From: CALEUX01 sp037439945
Lineage (GTDB): Bacteria > Bacteroidota > Bacteroidia > Bacteroidales > Marinilabiliaceae
Direction of reading: 5' to 3'
DNA length: 5,866 nucleotides
Assembly: GCA_037439945.1 (NCBI GenBank)
Contig: JBBIVA010000162.1
Span: 1-5,866 of the forward strand
Part shown: in pieces, positions 1 through 5,811 of the stretch
How positions within the stretch are numbered: position 1 is the first letter of the stretch
Layout: every line of letters begins with the position of its first letter
Notes under the pieces: model-generated
Database searches by the model: none
What the model was told of the DNA's origin: nothing
The model's input: only the letters and a program-made list of their open reading frames with translations
Position numbers and translations under genes: made by a program

Positions 1-52
1 ATCCCGGCTAAGTAATTAGTTCATTGCCTTTCTAATGACTAATCCGGGTTTA
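1..52 (-). repeat. Left copy of a 52-base inverted, hairpin-forming repeat (cut by the window edge)
   Basis: Bases 1-52 are the exact reverse complement of 5812-5863, with no mismatch; identity stops at base 53 (A against T). The unit is itself an imperfect palindrome: arms rich in CCCGG and CTAAT-type motifs surround a 12-base loop, which in this orientation reads TTCATTGCCTTT. The copy begins abruptly at the window edge, so its outer limit is unknown. It lies only five bases from the terminator T-run of the lipoprotein gene, in intergenic DNA. It could be a dispersed palindromic (REP/MITE-like) element or the end of an insertion sequence whose body lies outside the window. I do not recognise the family. 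Confidence 0.9.
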
Positions 53-57
53 ATATC

Positions 58-91
58 AAAAAAAATGGGCAACTTAATATGCTGCCCATTT
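58..91 (-). terminator. Intrinsic terminator of the lipoprotein gene
   Basis: Read on the minus strand, a 9-bp stem AAATGGGCA / TGCCCATTT closes a loop of about 11 bases and runs straight into eight T residues (the A-tract at 58-65 on the plus strand). This is a textbook Rho-independent terminator, 24 bases past the stop codon of the lipoprotein gene. On the plus strand a T-run also follows (97-103), but a few bases after the stem, so weaker termination of transcripts entering from the left is possible. Confidence 0.85.
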
Positions 92-114
92 AAAAGTTTT
101 TTTAAGGCCAGAGT

Positions 115-945
115 TTATCCAACCATTTTATTTCTTACAACGTTTACTTCCTTAACAATTGCATCCATTTGATCTTTTGTAATTGAACCATCTTCAATGG
201 AGTTATAAATATTATTTAAATTGGTTAATTGATTAAGCGTTTCGGCAATTGCAGGGTCCTCTTTAACAATTTCCATTAAAGAAACCAATTTAAGAAGCGA
301 TGCTTTTTGCTCCATTACAATTTTAACTATTTCTTTATTATTAAATGTATCCTCTGAAATATGAGTGGAAATATATAATGCTTCAACCCAACTGCCTGCT
401 AACACAAGCATTGATACTTCACCCCTGTCATTCTTATTTAAATGCTCATAAGTATCAAAAAATGAATTGGTGATTAAATCAACAAGTTTATCTTTATCGT
501 TCTCGTTTGCCTCAATCTGATCAATAATATCAGGACTTATTGCTCCTGTAATATTTAAAGCATCAATCAGTTTTTTAGAAACTTCCATAAAATTTATAAC
601 TTCCTGTTTCTGATTGTAAGTACTGGCATAACTTAAATCGGCCCCATATATTCCAAGGTTTATTGCCTTTGCTTTTTCGGTAAGATATTTCTCACTGTTT
701 GACACCGGATTGGTTAAGGTAAGGATATATGCAGCGCCAATGCGGTTTAACATTTCAGTAACTTCAAAAGATGTTGGCAAAGGATATACAAATTCACGAA
801 CATCCTTCTCAACACGGGCCTTATCCAGTTCGCCTGACCCGGAGCTATTACCTGATGGCTTTTTCCCCATATTGCAGGAAGCCATTACTACAACTACTGC
901 AAACAATAGCGGGATTAAGGTTTTGGGATTAAAGTTTTTTCTCAT
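115..945 (-). CDS. Uncharacterised periplasmic/outer-membrane lipoprotein, mostly helical
   Basis: The 276-residue protein has a clear lipoprotein signal: basic start (MRKNFNPK), hydrophobic stretch at about residues 9-22 and a lipobox ending MASC, so signal peptidase II should cleave before Cys24. A flexible Gly/Ser/Lys linker (about 26-42) follows, then a soluble domain that looks mainly alpha-helical to the C-terminus. Residues +2 to +6 after the Cys (NMGKK) carry no acidic surface-export signal of the Bacteroidota kind, so a periplasm-facing anchor is the simplest guess. The segment around 95-110 (NLGIYGADLSYASTYN) and GSWVEALYI near 184-192 look like conserved patches, but I recognise no named domain or catalytic motif. 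It is a single gene with its own terminator, transcribed divergently from the transporter. No SD precedes the ATG at 945. Function unknown; the lipoprotein call is firm. Confidence 0.85.
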   Translation of the reverse strand: MRKNFNPKTLIPLLFAVVVVMASCNMGKKPSGNSSGSGELDKARVEKDVREFVYPLPTSFEVTEMLNRIGAAYILTLTNPVSNSEKYLTEKAKAINLGIYGADLSYASTYNQKQEVINFMEVSKKLIDALNITGAISPDIIDQIEANENDKDKLVDLITNSFFDTYEHLNKNDRGEVSMLVLAGSWVEALYISTHISEDTFNNKEIVKIVMEQKASLLKLVSLMEIVKEDPAIAETLNQLTNLNNIYNSIEDGSITKDQMDAIVKEVNVVRNKMVG

Positions 946-973
946 AATCAGTGAGCGTTATTTAAAGTTTCTA

Positions 974-981
974 CAAATATA
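974..981 (-). promoter_or_regulatory. Probable promoter -7 box for the lipoprotein gene
   Basis: On the minus strand the bases read TATATTTG, a perfect match to the Bacteroidota -7 consensus TAnnTTTG. Transcription would start near 967, giving a leader of about 22 bases before the ATG at 945. I see no good TTTG/TTG -33 element at the usual 19-21-base spacing. The box overlaps one arm of a small inverted repeat, ACAAAT (973-978) / ATTTGT (986-991), which might be an operator. Confidence 0.5.
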
Positions 982-1016
982 GTTGATTTGTGATATATAA
1001 TTGTTAAGCCATATTG

Positions 1017-1024
1017 TATTTTTG
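1017..1024 (+). promoter_or_regulatory. Probable promoter -7 box for the EamA transporter
   Basis: TATTTTTG matches TAnnTTTG and is followed by CA, the usual context of Bacteroidota start sites. Transcription starting near 1031 would leave a leader of about 20 bases before the ATG at 1052. There is no clear -33 element. The stretch TTTGCACAAT here (1021-1030) recurs exactly at the proposed lipA promoter on the other strand, which supports both calls. Confidence 0.55.
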
Positions 1025-1051
1025 CACAATACTTTTTACCAATACCATTAA

Positions 1052-1984
1052 ATGACAGATTCAGCAAAGGGACTTTTATTAGCAGGTGCAGCAGCTTTAA
1101 TGTGGGGATTACTGGCCATAGCGTTAAAAGCGGCCCTTAATTTTGTTGATTCGTATACCATTGTTTGGTGGCGGTTTGCGGCTTCCTTTTTTTTTCTGTT
1201 TGGATTTTTCATTATTAAAAGGCCACGCTCGTTGGTGATATTAAAAAAACCCCCGCCACTTTTATTACTAGCCGGATTTTTACTGGGAATTAATTTCATA
1301 GGGTTTATGCAGGGCATTAACTATGCAGGCCCGGCGGTTTCACAGGTAATAATTCAGGCCGGAGCAATAACACTAGCTTTAGTTGGCTTTGTTTTTTTTA
1401 AAGAATCGATAACAGCTTTAAAAACAGCGGGATTTTTATTGGCTTTGGCTGGTTTTATTTTTTTTTATTACTATCAACTTAAGGGAGTTGAGGTTGGAGG
1501 AACGGGGCTCAAAACAGGAATTTTATGGACATTATTAGGAGCCTGGTCCTGGACAGGTTATGCAATCCTTAATAAAATACTGGTAAGAAAAGTTGAGCCA
1601 TCCCAGGTAAACTTAATTCTATATGGTTTGCCTATGCTAATGTTTCTTCCCTTTGCAAATTTTAGTTCTCTGTTTGCCCCGCATAGTTTTGGAGTCTGGA
1701 TGCTACTTGTTTTTCTTGCTTTAAATACAATTGTAGCTTATGGCTCATTATCAAAGGCATTAAAATTTACAGAAGCAAATAAGATTAGTATAATAATTAC
1801 TTTAAACCCAATAATAACTTTTGTTTTGCTGGAGATATTGTTATGGCTCAATGTTCACTGGTTTGACTCTCCTCCAATGGCGCCCCTGGCATATATTGGA
1901 GCCGTAATGGTACTAGGAGGTGCAATTTTAGCTATTGGGATTAGAAAAACTTCAAATAATCAGAAAAACAGAACTAAAACCTGA
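1052..1984 (+). CDS. EamA/DMT-superfamily transporter, ten transmembrane segments
   Basis: This 310-residue integral membrane protein has the drug/metabolite transporter layout: two tandem EamA repeats (about residues 6-140 and 155-298) with around ten hydrophobic helices, near 8-26, 35-55, 69-90, 96-116, 124-141, 157-175, 186-204, 214-231, 244-266 and 278-297. Family hallmarks visible are the W/G-rich first helix (AALMWGLLAI), the FKES end of helix 4 (Glu118), and in the second repeat LNP (251-253) followed by Glu261. The tail (KTSNNQKNRTKT) is basic and should be cytoplasmic. Substrate cannot be predicted; relatives export amino acids, metabolites or drugs. The ATG at 1052 fits a short leader after the -7 box. 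No SD is visible. Its last 11 bases overlap the 3' end of recJ on the opposite strand. Three Phe-coding T-tracts of 8-9 bases are noted under findings. Confidence 0.92.
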   Translation: MTDSAKGLLLAGAAALMWGLLAIALKAALNFVDSYTIVWWRFAASFFFLFGFFIIKRPRSLVILKKPPPLLLLAGFLLGINFIGFMQGINYAGPAVSQVIIQAGAITLALVGFVFFKESITALKTAGFLLALAGFIFFYYYQLKGVEVGGTGLKTGILWTLLGAWSWTGYAILNKILVRKVEPSQVNLILYGLPMLMFLPFANFSSLFAPHSFGVWMLLVFLALNTIVAYGSLSKALKFTEANKISIIITLNPIITFVLLEILLWLNVHWFDSPPMAPLAYIGAVMVLGGAILAIGIRKTSNNQKNRTKT

Positions 1985-3683
1985 TTTCTTTAACCATTAT
2001 CTGGATGGTAGTCTGGCCATTAAAAACATTCTCTTCGATAGTATAACAAACATCAAATGGATTTCCGCTATTAATTCGGTCAATGTGGTGCCCCAGCGAA
2101 AAACCTATACCTTGAACAATTGATCCTGAGTATTCGTCTATCAGTTCCAGTTTTAAATGCTCTTTATCTTTTCCAACCAGCTTGCTGGTTCCATAATCCT
2201 TAACATTCCGGGTAACAAAGACCGGTTTCATATTTCCCGGGCCAAATGGGATAAACTGTTTTAGTATACCGAAAAACTTTGGCGTAATATTATGAAGTTT
2301 AATTTCCGCATCAATATCAATTTGCGGTATTAACTGATGTGGTAAAATGGTTTCTGATACAATTTTTTCAAACCTATCTTTAAAATGAGGAATATTTTCA
2401 ATTTTCATTGTCAACCCGGCTGCATATAAATGCCCTCCAAAATTATCGAGCAAATCGGAACATGCTTCAACAGCTTTATAAAGATCAAATCCATCAACAG
2501 AGCGGGCTGATCCTGTAGCTTTTCCCTGGCTCTGGGTCAATATTACTGTTGGCCTGTAATAGGTTTCGGTTAATCGTGATGCTACAATGCCAATAACACC
2601 CTTATGCCATTCTGATGAATATAAAACGGTACTTTTTTTGGTTAACAAATCCTGATCATTGGCAATCATATCCAAAGCTTCCTGGGTAATAACGCGATCA
2701 AGGTCTTTACGTGTTTCGTTGCAAATATTTATATCTTCACTCATACGTTTGGCCAACGTCTCATTATCACTTATCAATAAATCAACGGCATCTTTGCCAG
2801 ACTCAATTCGTCCGGCTGCATTAATTCTTGGGCCAATTTTAAAAACTATATCACTTATCATAAGTTCGCGGCCTTCCATGTTGGCCACCTTTATAATGCT
2901 TTTAAGCCCGGTTCCTGGGTTAGTATTCAGTTTTTTTAATCCATAAGCAGCCAGAACCCGGTTCTCCCCTACTATAGGAACAATATCAGATGCTATGCTA
3001 ACGGCAACAAGATCAAGGTAATTGTATAAAGGCTCCTCCGAGATGCCTTCTTTACGGCAAAATGCCTGCATAAATTTAAACCCTACACCACACCCTGACA
3101 GATCAATTTCCGGATAGGAACAATCAGGCCTTTTAGGGTCAAGGCAGGCAACCGCATTTGGCAAAAACTCACCCGGCGTATGATGGTCACAAATAATAAA
3201 GTCAATGCCATGCTTACGGGCATATTCAACTTTTTCAACTGCTTTTATCCCGCAATCAATGGATATTATTAACCTGCAATTAAAGTCTGCCGCAAAATCA
3301 ATACCTTTAAATGAAACTCCATATCCTTCCAGATATCTGTCGGGGATATAATACTCAAGGTTAGAATAATATCTTTGAAGGAAAGAAAATATCAGAGCTA
3401 CGGATGTTGTTCCATCCACATCATAATCACCATATATAAGGATTTTTTCGCCATTTCGTATAGCCGATTGAAGCCTGTCAACAGCTTTATCCATATCTTT
3501 CATAAGAAATGGATCATGAAGATTCGAAAGTGAAGGTCTGAAAAAGGCTTTTGCCTCATCAAAGGTTGTAACCCCCCGTTGAACCAGTAACTCTGCAAGT
3601 ACCTCATCAATATGAAGTTCACGACAAAGCCTTGCAATAATTTCGGGCTTGGCCGGCTCTTTTATGTTCCACCTTTTTACCAT
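1974..3683 (-). CDS. recJ: Single-stranded-DNA-specific exonuclease RecJ
   Basis: RecJ degrades single-stranded DNA 5'-3' in recombination repair, mismatch repair and rescue of stalled forks. With the ATG start used here the protein has 569 residues, full length for the family. Motifs in order (numbered from the GTG at 3692, three codons upstream): DHH-domain motif I GDYDVDG (88-94), motif II SIDCG (144-148), DHH at 169-171, motif IV beginning LDLVAVSIASD (226-236), GPRINAAGRI (287-296), EWHKGVIGIVASRL (361-374), SARS (395-398), the DHHA1 signature FGGHLYAAG (418-426), then a C-terminal OB-type domain including PFGPGNMKP (482-490). All metal-binding Asp/His motifs are present, so it should be active. 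I prefer ATG 3683 because MVKRWNIK matches how relatives begin and AGG lies eight bases upstream; GTG 3692 is the alternative. The transporter's 3' end overlaps its own. Confidence 0.97.
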   Translation of the reverse strand: MVKRWNIKEPAKPEIIARLCRELHIDEVLAELLVQRGVTTFDEAKAFFRPSLSNLHDPFLMKDMDKAVDRLQSAIRNGEKILIYGDYDVDGTTSVALIFSFLQRYYSNLEYYIPDRYLEGYGVSFKGIDFAADFNCRLIISIDCGIKAVEKVEYARKHGIDFIICDHHTPGEFLPNAVACLDPKRPDCSYPEIDLSGCGVGFKFMQAFCRKEGISEEPLYNYLDLVAVSIASDIVPIVGENRVLAAYGLKKLNTNPGTGLKSIIKVANMEGRELMISDIVFKIGPRINAAGRIESGKDAVDLLISDNETLAKRMSEDINICNETRKDLDRVITQEALDMIANDQDLLTKKSTVLYSSEWHKGVIGIVASRLTETYYRPTVILTQSQGKATGSARSVDGFDLYKAVEACSDLLDNFGGHLYAAGLTMKIENIPHFKDRFEKIVSETILPHQLIPQIDIDAEIKLHNITPKFFGILKQFIPFGPGNMKPVFVTRNVKDYGTSKLVGKDKEHLKLELIDEYSGSIVQGIGFSLGHHIDRINSGNPFDVCYTIEENVFNGQTTIQIMVKEIRF

Positions 3684-3719
3684 GTTAAACACCTGTTAAC
3701 CTAAAACTTACAGAAGTTT

Positions 3720-3740
3720 AAAAAAGGAGGTTGTCCTCCT
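3720..3740 (-). terminator. Terminator-like hairpin in the lipB-recJ spacer
   Basis: On the minus strand, AGGAGG-ACAA-CCTCCT forms a perfect 6-bp stem with a four-base loop and continues directly into a T-run (plus-strand A-tract 3720-3725). It lies about 150 bases past the lipB stop and 37 bases before the recJ ATG. It most simply ends the lipA-lipB transcript. It also lies downstream of the -7 box at 3788-3795, so a transcript from that box must cross it to reach recJ. The stem contains a perfect SD-like AGGAGG, but no start codon follows at a suitable distance on either strand. Confidence 0.6.
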
Positions 3741-3787
3741 GATTTTATTGGTCGTTATAACAATATAGAAATTTAATAAAGTTATTG

Positions 3788-3795
3788 CAAAGATA
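3788..3795 (-). promoter_or_regulatory. Probable promoter -7 box upstream of recJ
   Basis: Minus-strand TATCTTTG followed by CA is a perfect Bacteroidota -7 element in its commonest form. A start near 3781 would give recJ a leader of about 98 bases, much longer than those proposed for the other genes here, and would place the hairpin at 3720-3740 inside that leader. I see no TTG-type -33 box at the expected distance. The promoter could instead drive a short RNA ending at the hairpin. Confidence 0.5.
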
Positions 3796-3890
3796 GGTTT
3801 TTTATTTCGGGAACCATCTGATGGGTTGATACAATATGTACCTGATTTAATCCATTAATTGTTTTGAAATCGCTCAAAAAAAATTGTTTG

Positions 3891-4592
3891 TTATATAAAT
3901 TCAAGGTTAAAAACATTTTTTAGATGCTTTAAAAGCAAATCTTCAACAATTTTTAAGGGCCATACATCTCCCAGCTCTTTTTCAATTGATGTAACCCCCT
4001 TATCAATAAAACCACATGGATTTATATAATGAAAATAGTCAAGGTTTGTGTTAACATTAAGCGCAAAGCCATGCATTGAAACGTAACGGCTGACCCTTAC
4101 CCCTATTGCACAAATTTTCCGGGTTTTTGAACTATTATTGGTATCAAGCCATACACCTGTAGCCCCATCAAGCCTGGATGATCCAATATTCAAATCAGCT
4201 AAAGCCAGAATAATTGATTCTTCGAGTTTAAAAATATAATCCCTGATACTTAACCCCATTTCCTCAAGGTCGAAAATAGGGTATCCTACAATTTGCCCGG
4301 GCCCATGGTAGGTAATATCACCACCACGGTTAATTTTATAAAAGGTTGCCCCAATTTTTTTTAAAAGTTCATCGGTGATAAGCAGGTTTGAAGAAGCCCC
4401 GCTTTTACCTAAGGTATATACATGGGGGTGCTCACACAACAGAATGTGATTTATTTTTGATCCTTTAATTTCAGGATTTGTTCTTCTCCCTATCTTGCCT
4501 GTGACCACCTCCTGAAACCGCAACTCCTGAAAGTCCCATGCTTCCTGATATTCAATAGTGCCCAGATGGGTAACTTTTGTATTAAAACTCAT
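3891..4592 (-). CDS. lipB: Octanoyl-[acyl-carrier-protein]:protein N-octanoyltransferase LipB
   Basis: LipB moves the octanoyl group from octanoyl-ACP to the lipoyl-domain lysine of complexes such as pyruvate dehydrogenase, 2-oxoglutarate dehydrogenase and the glycine cleavage H protein; LipA then adds sulfur. The 233-residue cytoplasmic protein shows the full family signature: CEHPHVYTLGKSG (53-65), RGGDITYHGPGQ (89-100) and the catalytic lysine in RKICAIGVR (Lys159). It also has HGFALNV (174-180) and the catalytic cysteine in NPCGF (Cys193), followed by GVTS (199-202). Length is normal. Its ATG shares a base with the lipA stop (TAATG), so it is probably translationally coupled to lipA and has no promoter of its own. 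The loop at about 150-157 (DTNNSSKT) before the catalytic lysine is hydrophilic and probably surface exposed. Transcription probably ends at the hairpin at 3720-3740. Confidence 0.97.
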   Translation of the reverse strand: MSFNTKVTHLGTIEYQEAWDFQELRFQEVVTGKIGRRTNPEIKGSKINHILLCEHPHVYTLGKSGASSNLLITDELLKKIGATFYKINRGGDITYHGPGQIVGYPIFDLEEMGLSIRDYIFKLEESIILALADLNIGSSRLDGATGVWLDTNNSSKTRKICAIGVRVSRYVSMHGFALNVNTNLDYFHYINPCGFIDKGVTSIEKELGDVWPLKIVEDLLLKHLKNVFNLEFI

Positions 4593-5458
4593 TATTTAAG
4601 GGCGTTAATATGTTTTTCGGCATGATACGATGACCTAACCAAAGGCCCGCTTTCAACAAATTTAAATCCTTTTTTCAATCCTTCATCCTTCAGGAAACTG
4701 AATTTTTCGGGACTTATATATTCCTCAACCTTCATGTGCTTTATTGATGGCTGTAAATACTGGCCTATGGTTAAAACCTTAACCCCAACACGCAACAAAT
4801 CATCCATACTTTCAAGTATTTCGGAGTCTTTTTCGCCCAGGCCCAACATTATTCCGGATTTGGCAATCACCCCCGAACCCGAAATTATTTTTAGTACAGC
4901 TAAACTTAAATCATAATGCGCCCGTGACCTGATTAAAGGGGTTATACGACGCACAGTTTCAATATTATGACTTATTACCTCGGGATTGGCGTCGATAATC
5001 TGTTGAACAAGGTGCCTTTTTCCCTGAAAATCTGGGATTAGCACTTCCAAGGTTGTATGGGGGTTTAACTCTTTGACCTTTTTGATGGTCTCAACCCATA
5101 TCCCGGCTCCGCCATCTTCCAGGTCGTCCCTGTCAACTGATGTAATTACGGCATGTTTCAGCTTCATTATATTTATTGACCTGGCTATTCTCAAAGGTTC
5201 CATTGAATCAACCGCACCCGGTTTACCGGTTTTTACGTTACAAAACTTACAAGCCCTGGTACATATATCTCCTAATATCATAAATGTGGCAGTTCCGTTA
5301 CCCCAACATTCGGCGGCATTTGGGCACTTACCACTAGTACATATTGTATGCAATTTATGATCGCGGATTGTTTTATTCATCCAATTATATTCCGATGTAT
5401 TTGGAAGCTGTATCTTTAGCCATTCTGGTTTTGATACTTTGCTTTTGATTTTTACCAT
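4592..5458 (-). CDS. lipA: Lipoyl synthase LipA (radical SAM, two iron-sulfur clusters)
   Basis: LipA inserts two sulfur atoms at C6 and C8 of protein-bound octanoate by radical SAM chemistry, sacrificing its auxiliary [4Fe-4S] cluster. The 288-residue protein has both cluster motifs: the auxiliary CX4CX5C (Cys40, Cys45, Cys51, in CTSGKCPNAAEC) and the radical SAM CX3CX2C (Cys66, Cys70, Cys73, in CTRACKFC). The C-terminal RSSY motif (275-278), which supplies the serine ligand of the auxiliary cluster, is intact. ITSVDRDDLEDGGA (105-118), SHNIETV (163-169) and GLGE (206-209) are further family hallmarks. Length is normal and all key residues are present. It is the first gene of a two-gene operon with lipB, together a complete pathway for lipoate assembly on proteins. 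No ATG further upstream is needed to match the family's N-terminus (PEWLKIQLPNTSEY). Confidence 0.98.
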   Translation of the reverse strand: MVKIKSKVSKPEWLKIQLPNTSEYNWMNKTIRDHKLHTICTSGKCPNAAECWGNGTATFMILGDICTRACKFCNVKTGKPGAVDSMEPLRIARSINIMKLKHAVITSVDRDDLEDGGAGIWVETIKKVKELNPHTTLEVLIPDFQGKRHLVQQIIDANPEVISHNIETVRRITPLIRSRAHYDLSLAVLKIISGSGVIAKSGIMLGLGEKDSEILESMDDLLRVGVKVLTIGQYLQPSIKHMKVEEYISPEKFSFLKDEGLKKGFKFVESGPLVRSSYHAEKHINALK

Positions 5459-5811
5459 ATAATTTATCTGTTAATAAATCTTCTCCATTTTTAATTGTGC
5501 AAAGAAATAAGATTTAAAGCAATTAATAAATTCTGAAATATCATACTTAAAAATACTTCAAAATTGAAATTAGTCACTACCTGTTCATTTCTGTTCCAAA
5601 CTAAACGACAACCAATAATTCAATTGGCTAACCATTTTTTATACTGTTCCGATATAGAATTACTAAAAATCAGTAAATCCTGAAGTTTAAGTTTTAATCA
5701 GAATGTGTAATGAACAATCCACGTTAAAATACTTATCACAAAAATAAAAAAGGCAATAAATCAAGTTTATAATAAATAAAACCCTGCATTTTTACCTTTA
5801 ACCATTGCTAA
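5459..5811. other. Gene-free AT-rich spacer upstream of lipA
   Basis: About 350 bases without a convincing coding region on either strand. The part next to lipA holds its likely promoter. The rest is strongly AT-rich with stop codons in all frames and only minor structure: a short inverted repeat CCAAT / ATTGG around 5612-5627, and the 7-mer CTGTTCC at about 5591 and 5644. I see no tRNA, no riboswitch and no strong terminator. A weak -7-like TACCTTTA (5793-5800, plus strand) points out of the window. The length suggests that a promoter region for a gene beyond the right edge, or decayed DNA next to the repeat, is included. Confidence 0.6.
5500..5507 (-). promoter_or_regulatory. Probable promoter -7 box for lipA-lipB
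   Basis: The minus strand reads TTTCTTTG followed by CACAAT, seven of eight bases of the extended -7 pattern (TT in place of TA). Ten bases (TTTGCACAAT) are identical to the transporter promoter at 1021-1030. A start near 5493 would give a leader of about 35 bases before the lipA ATG at 5458. No clear -33 element. The leader contains GGAGAAG, but too far from the ATG to act as an SD. Confidence 0.45.

Noticed and set aside
710..982. Open frame opposite the lipoprotein gene
   Set aside because: It is the antisense shadow of a gene with a clear lipobox; the translation shows no domain features.
1048..1317. Open frame opposite the start of the transporter gene
   Set aside because: It is antisense to a well-supported membrane protein and its own sequence is low in plausible structure.
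1935..2123. Short plus-strand frame spanning the transporter-recJ junction
   Set aside because: It overlaps both genes in other frames and has no promoter or conserved content.
2659..2946. Open frame opposite recJ
   Set aside because: It is antisense to the conserved core of RecJ; a Ser/Ile-rich translation is typical of a shadow frame.
3741..3890. A tRNA or structured RNA gene between recJ and lipB
   Set aside because: I found no cloverleaf arms or T-loop; the only pairing beyond the hairpin at 3720-3740 is a short CCATC-T-GATGG palindrome near 3808-3820 with almost no loop.
4734..5360. Two plus-strand open frames opposite lipA
   Set aside because: Both are shadows of the highly conserved radical SAM gene.
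5569..5597. A degenerate third copy of the end repeat (ATTAGTCA and GTTCATT both occur here)
   Set aside because: Only 7-8-base matches, in the wrong relative arrangement; expected by chance in AT-rich DNA.
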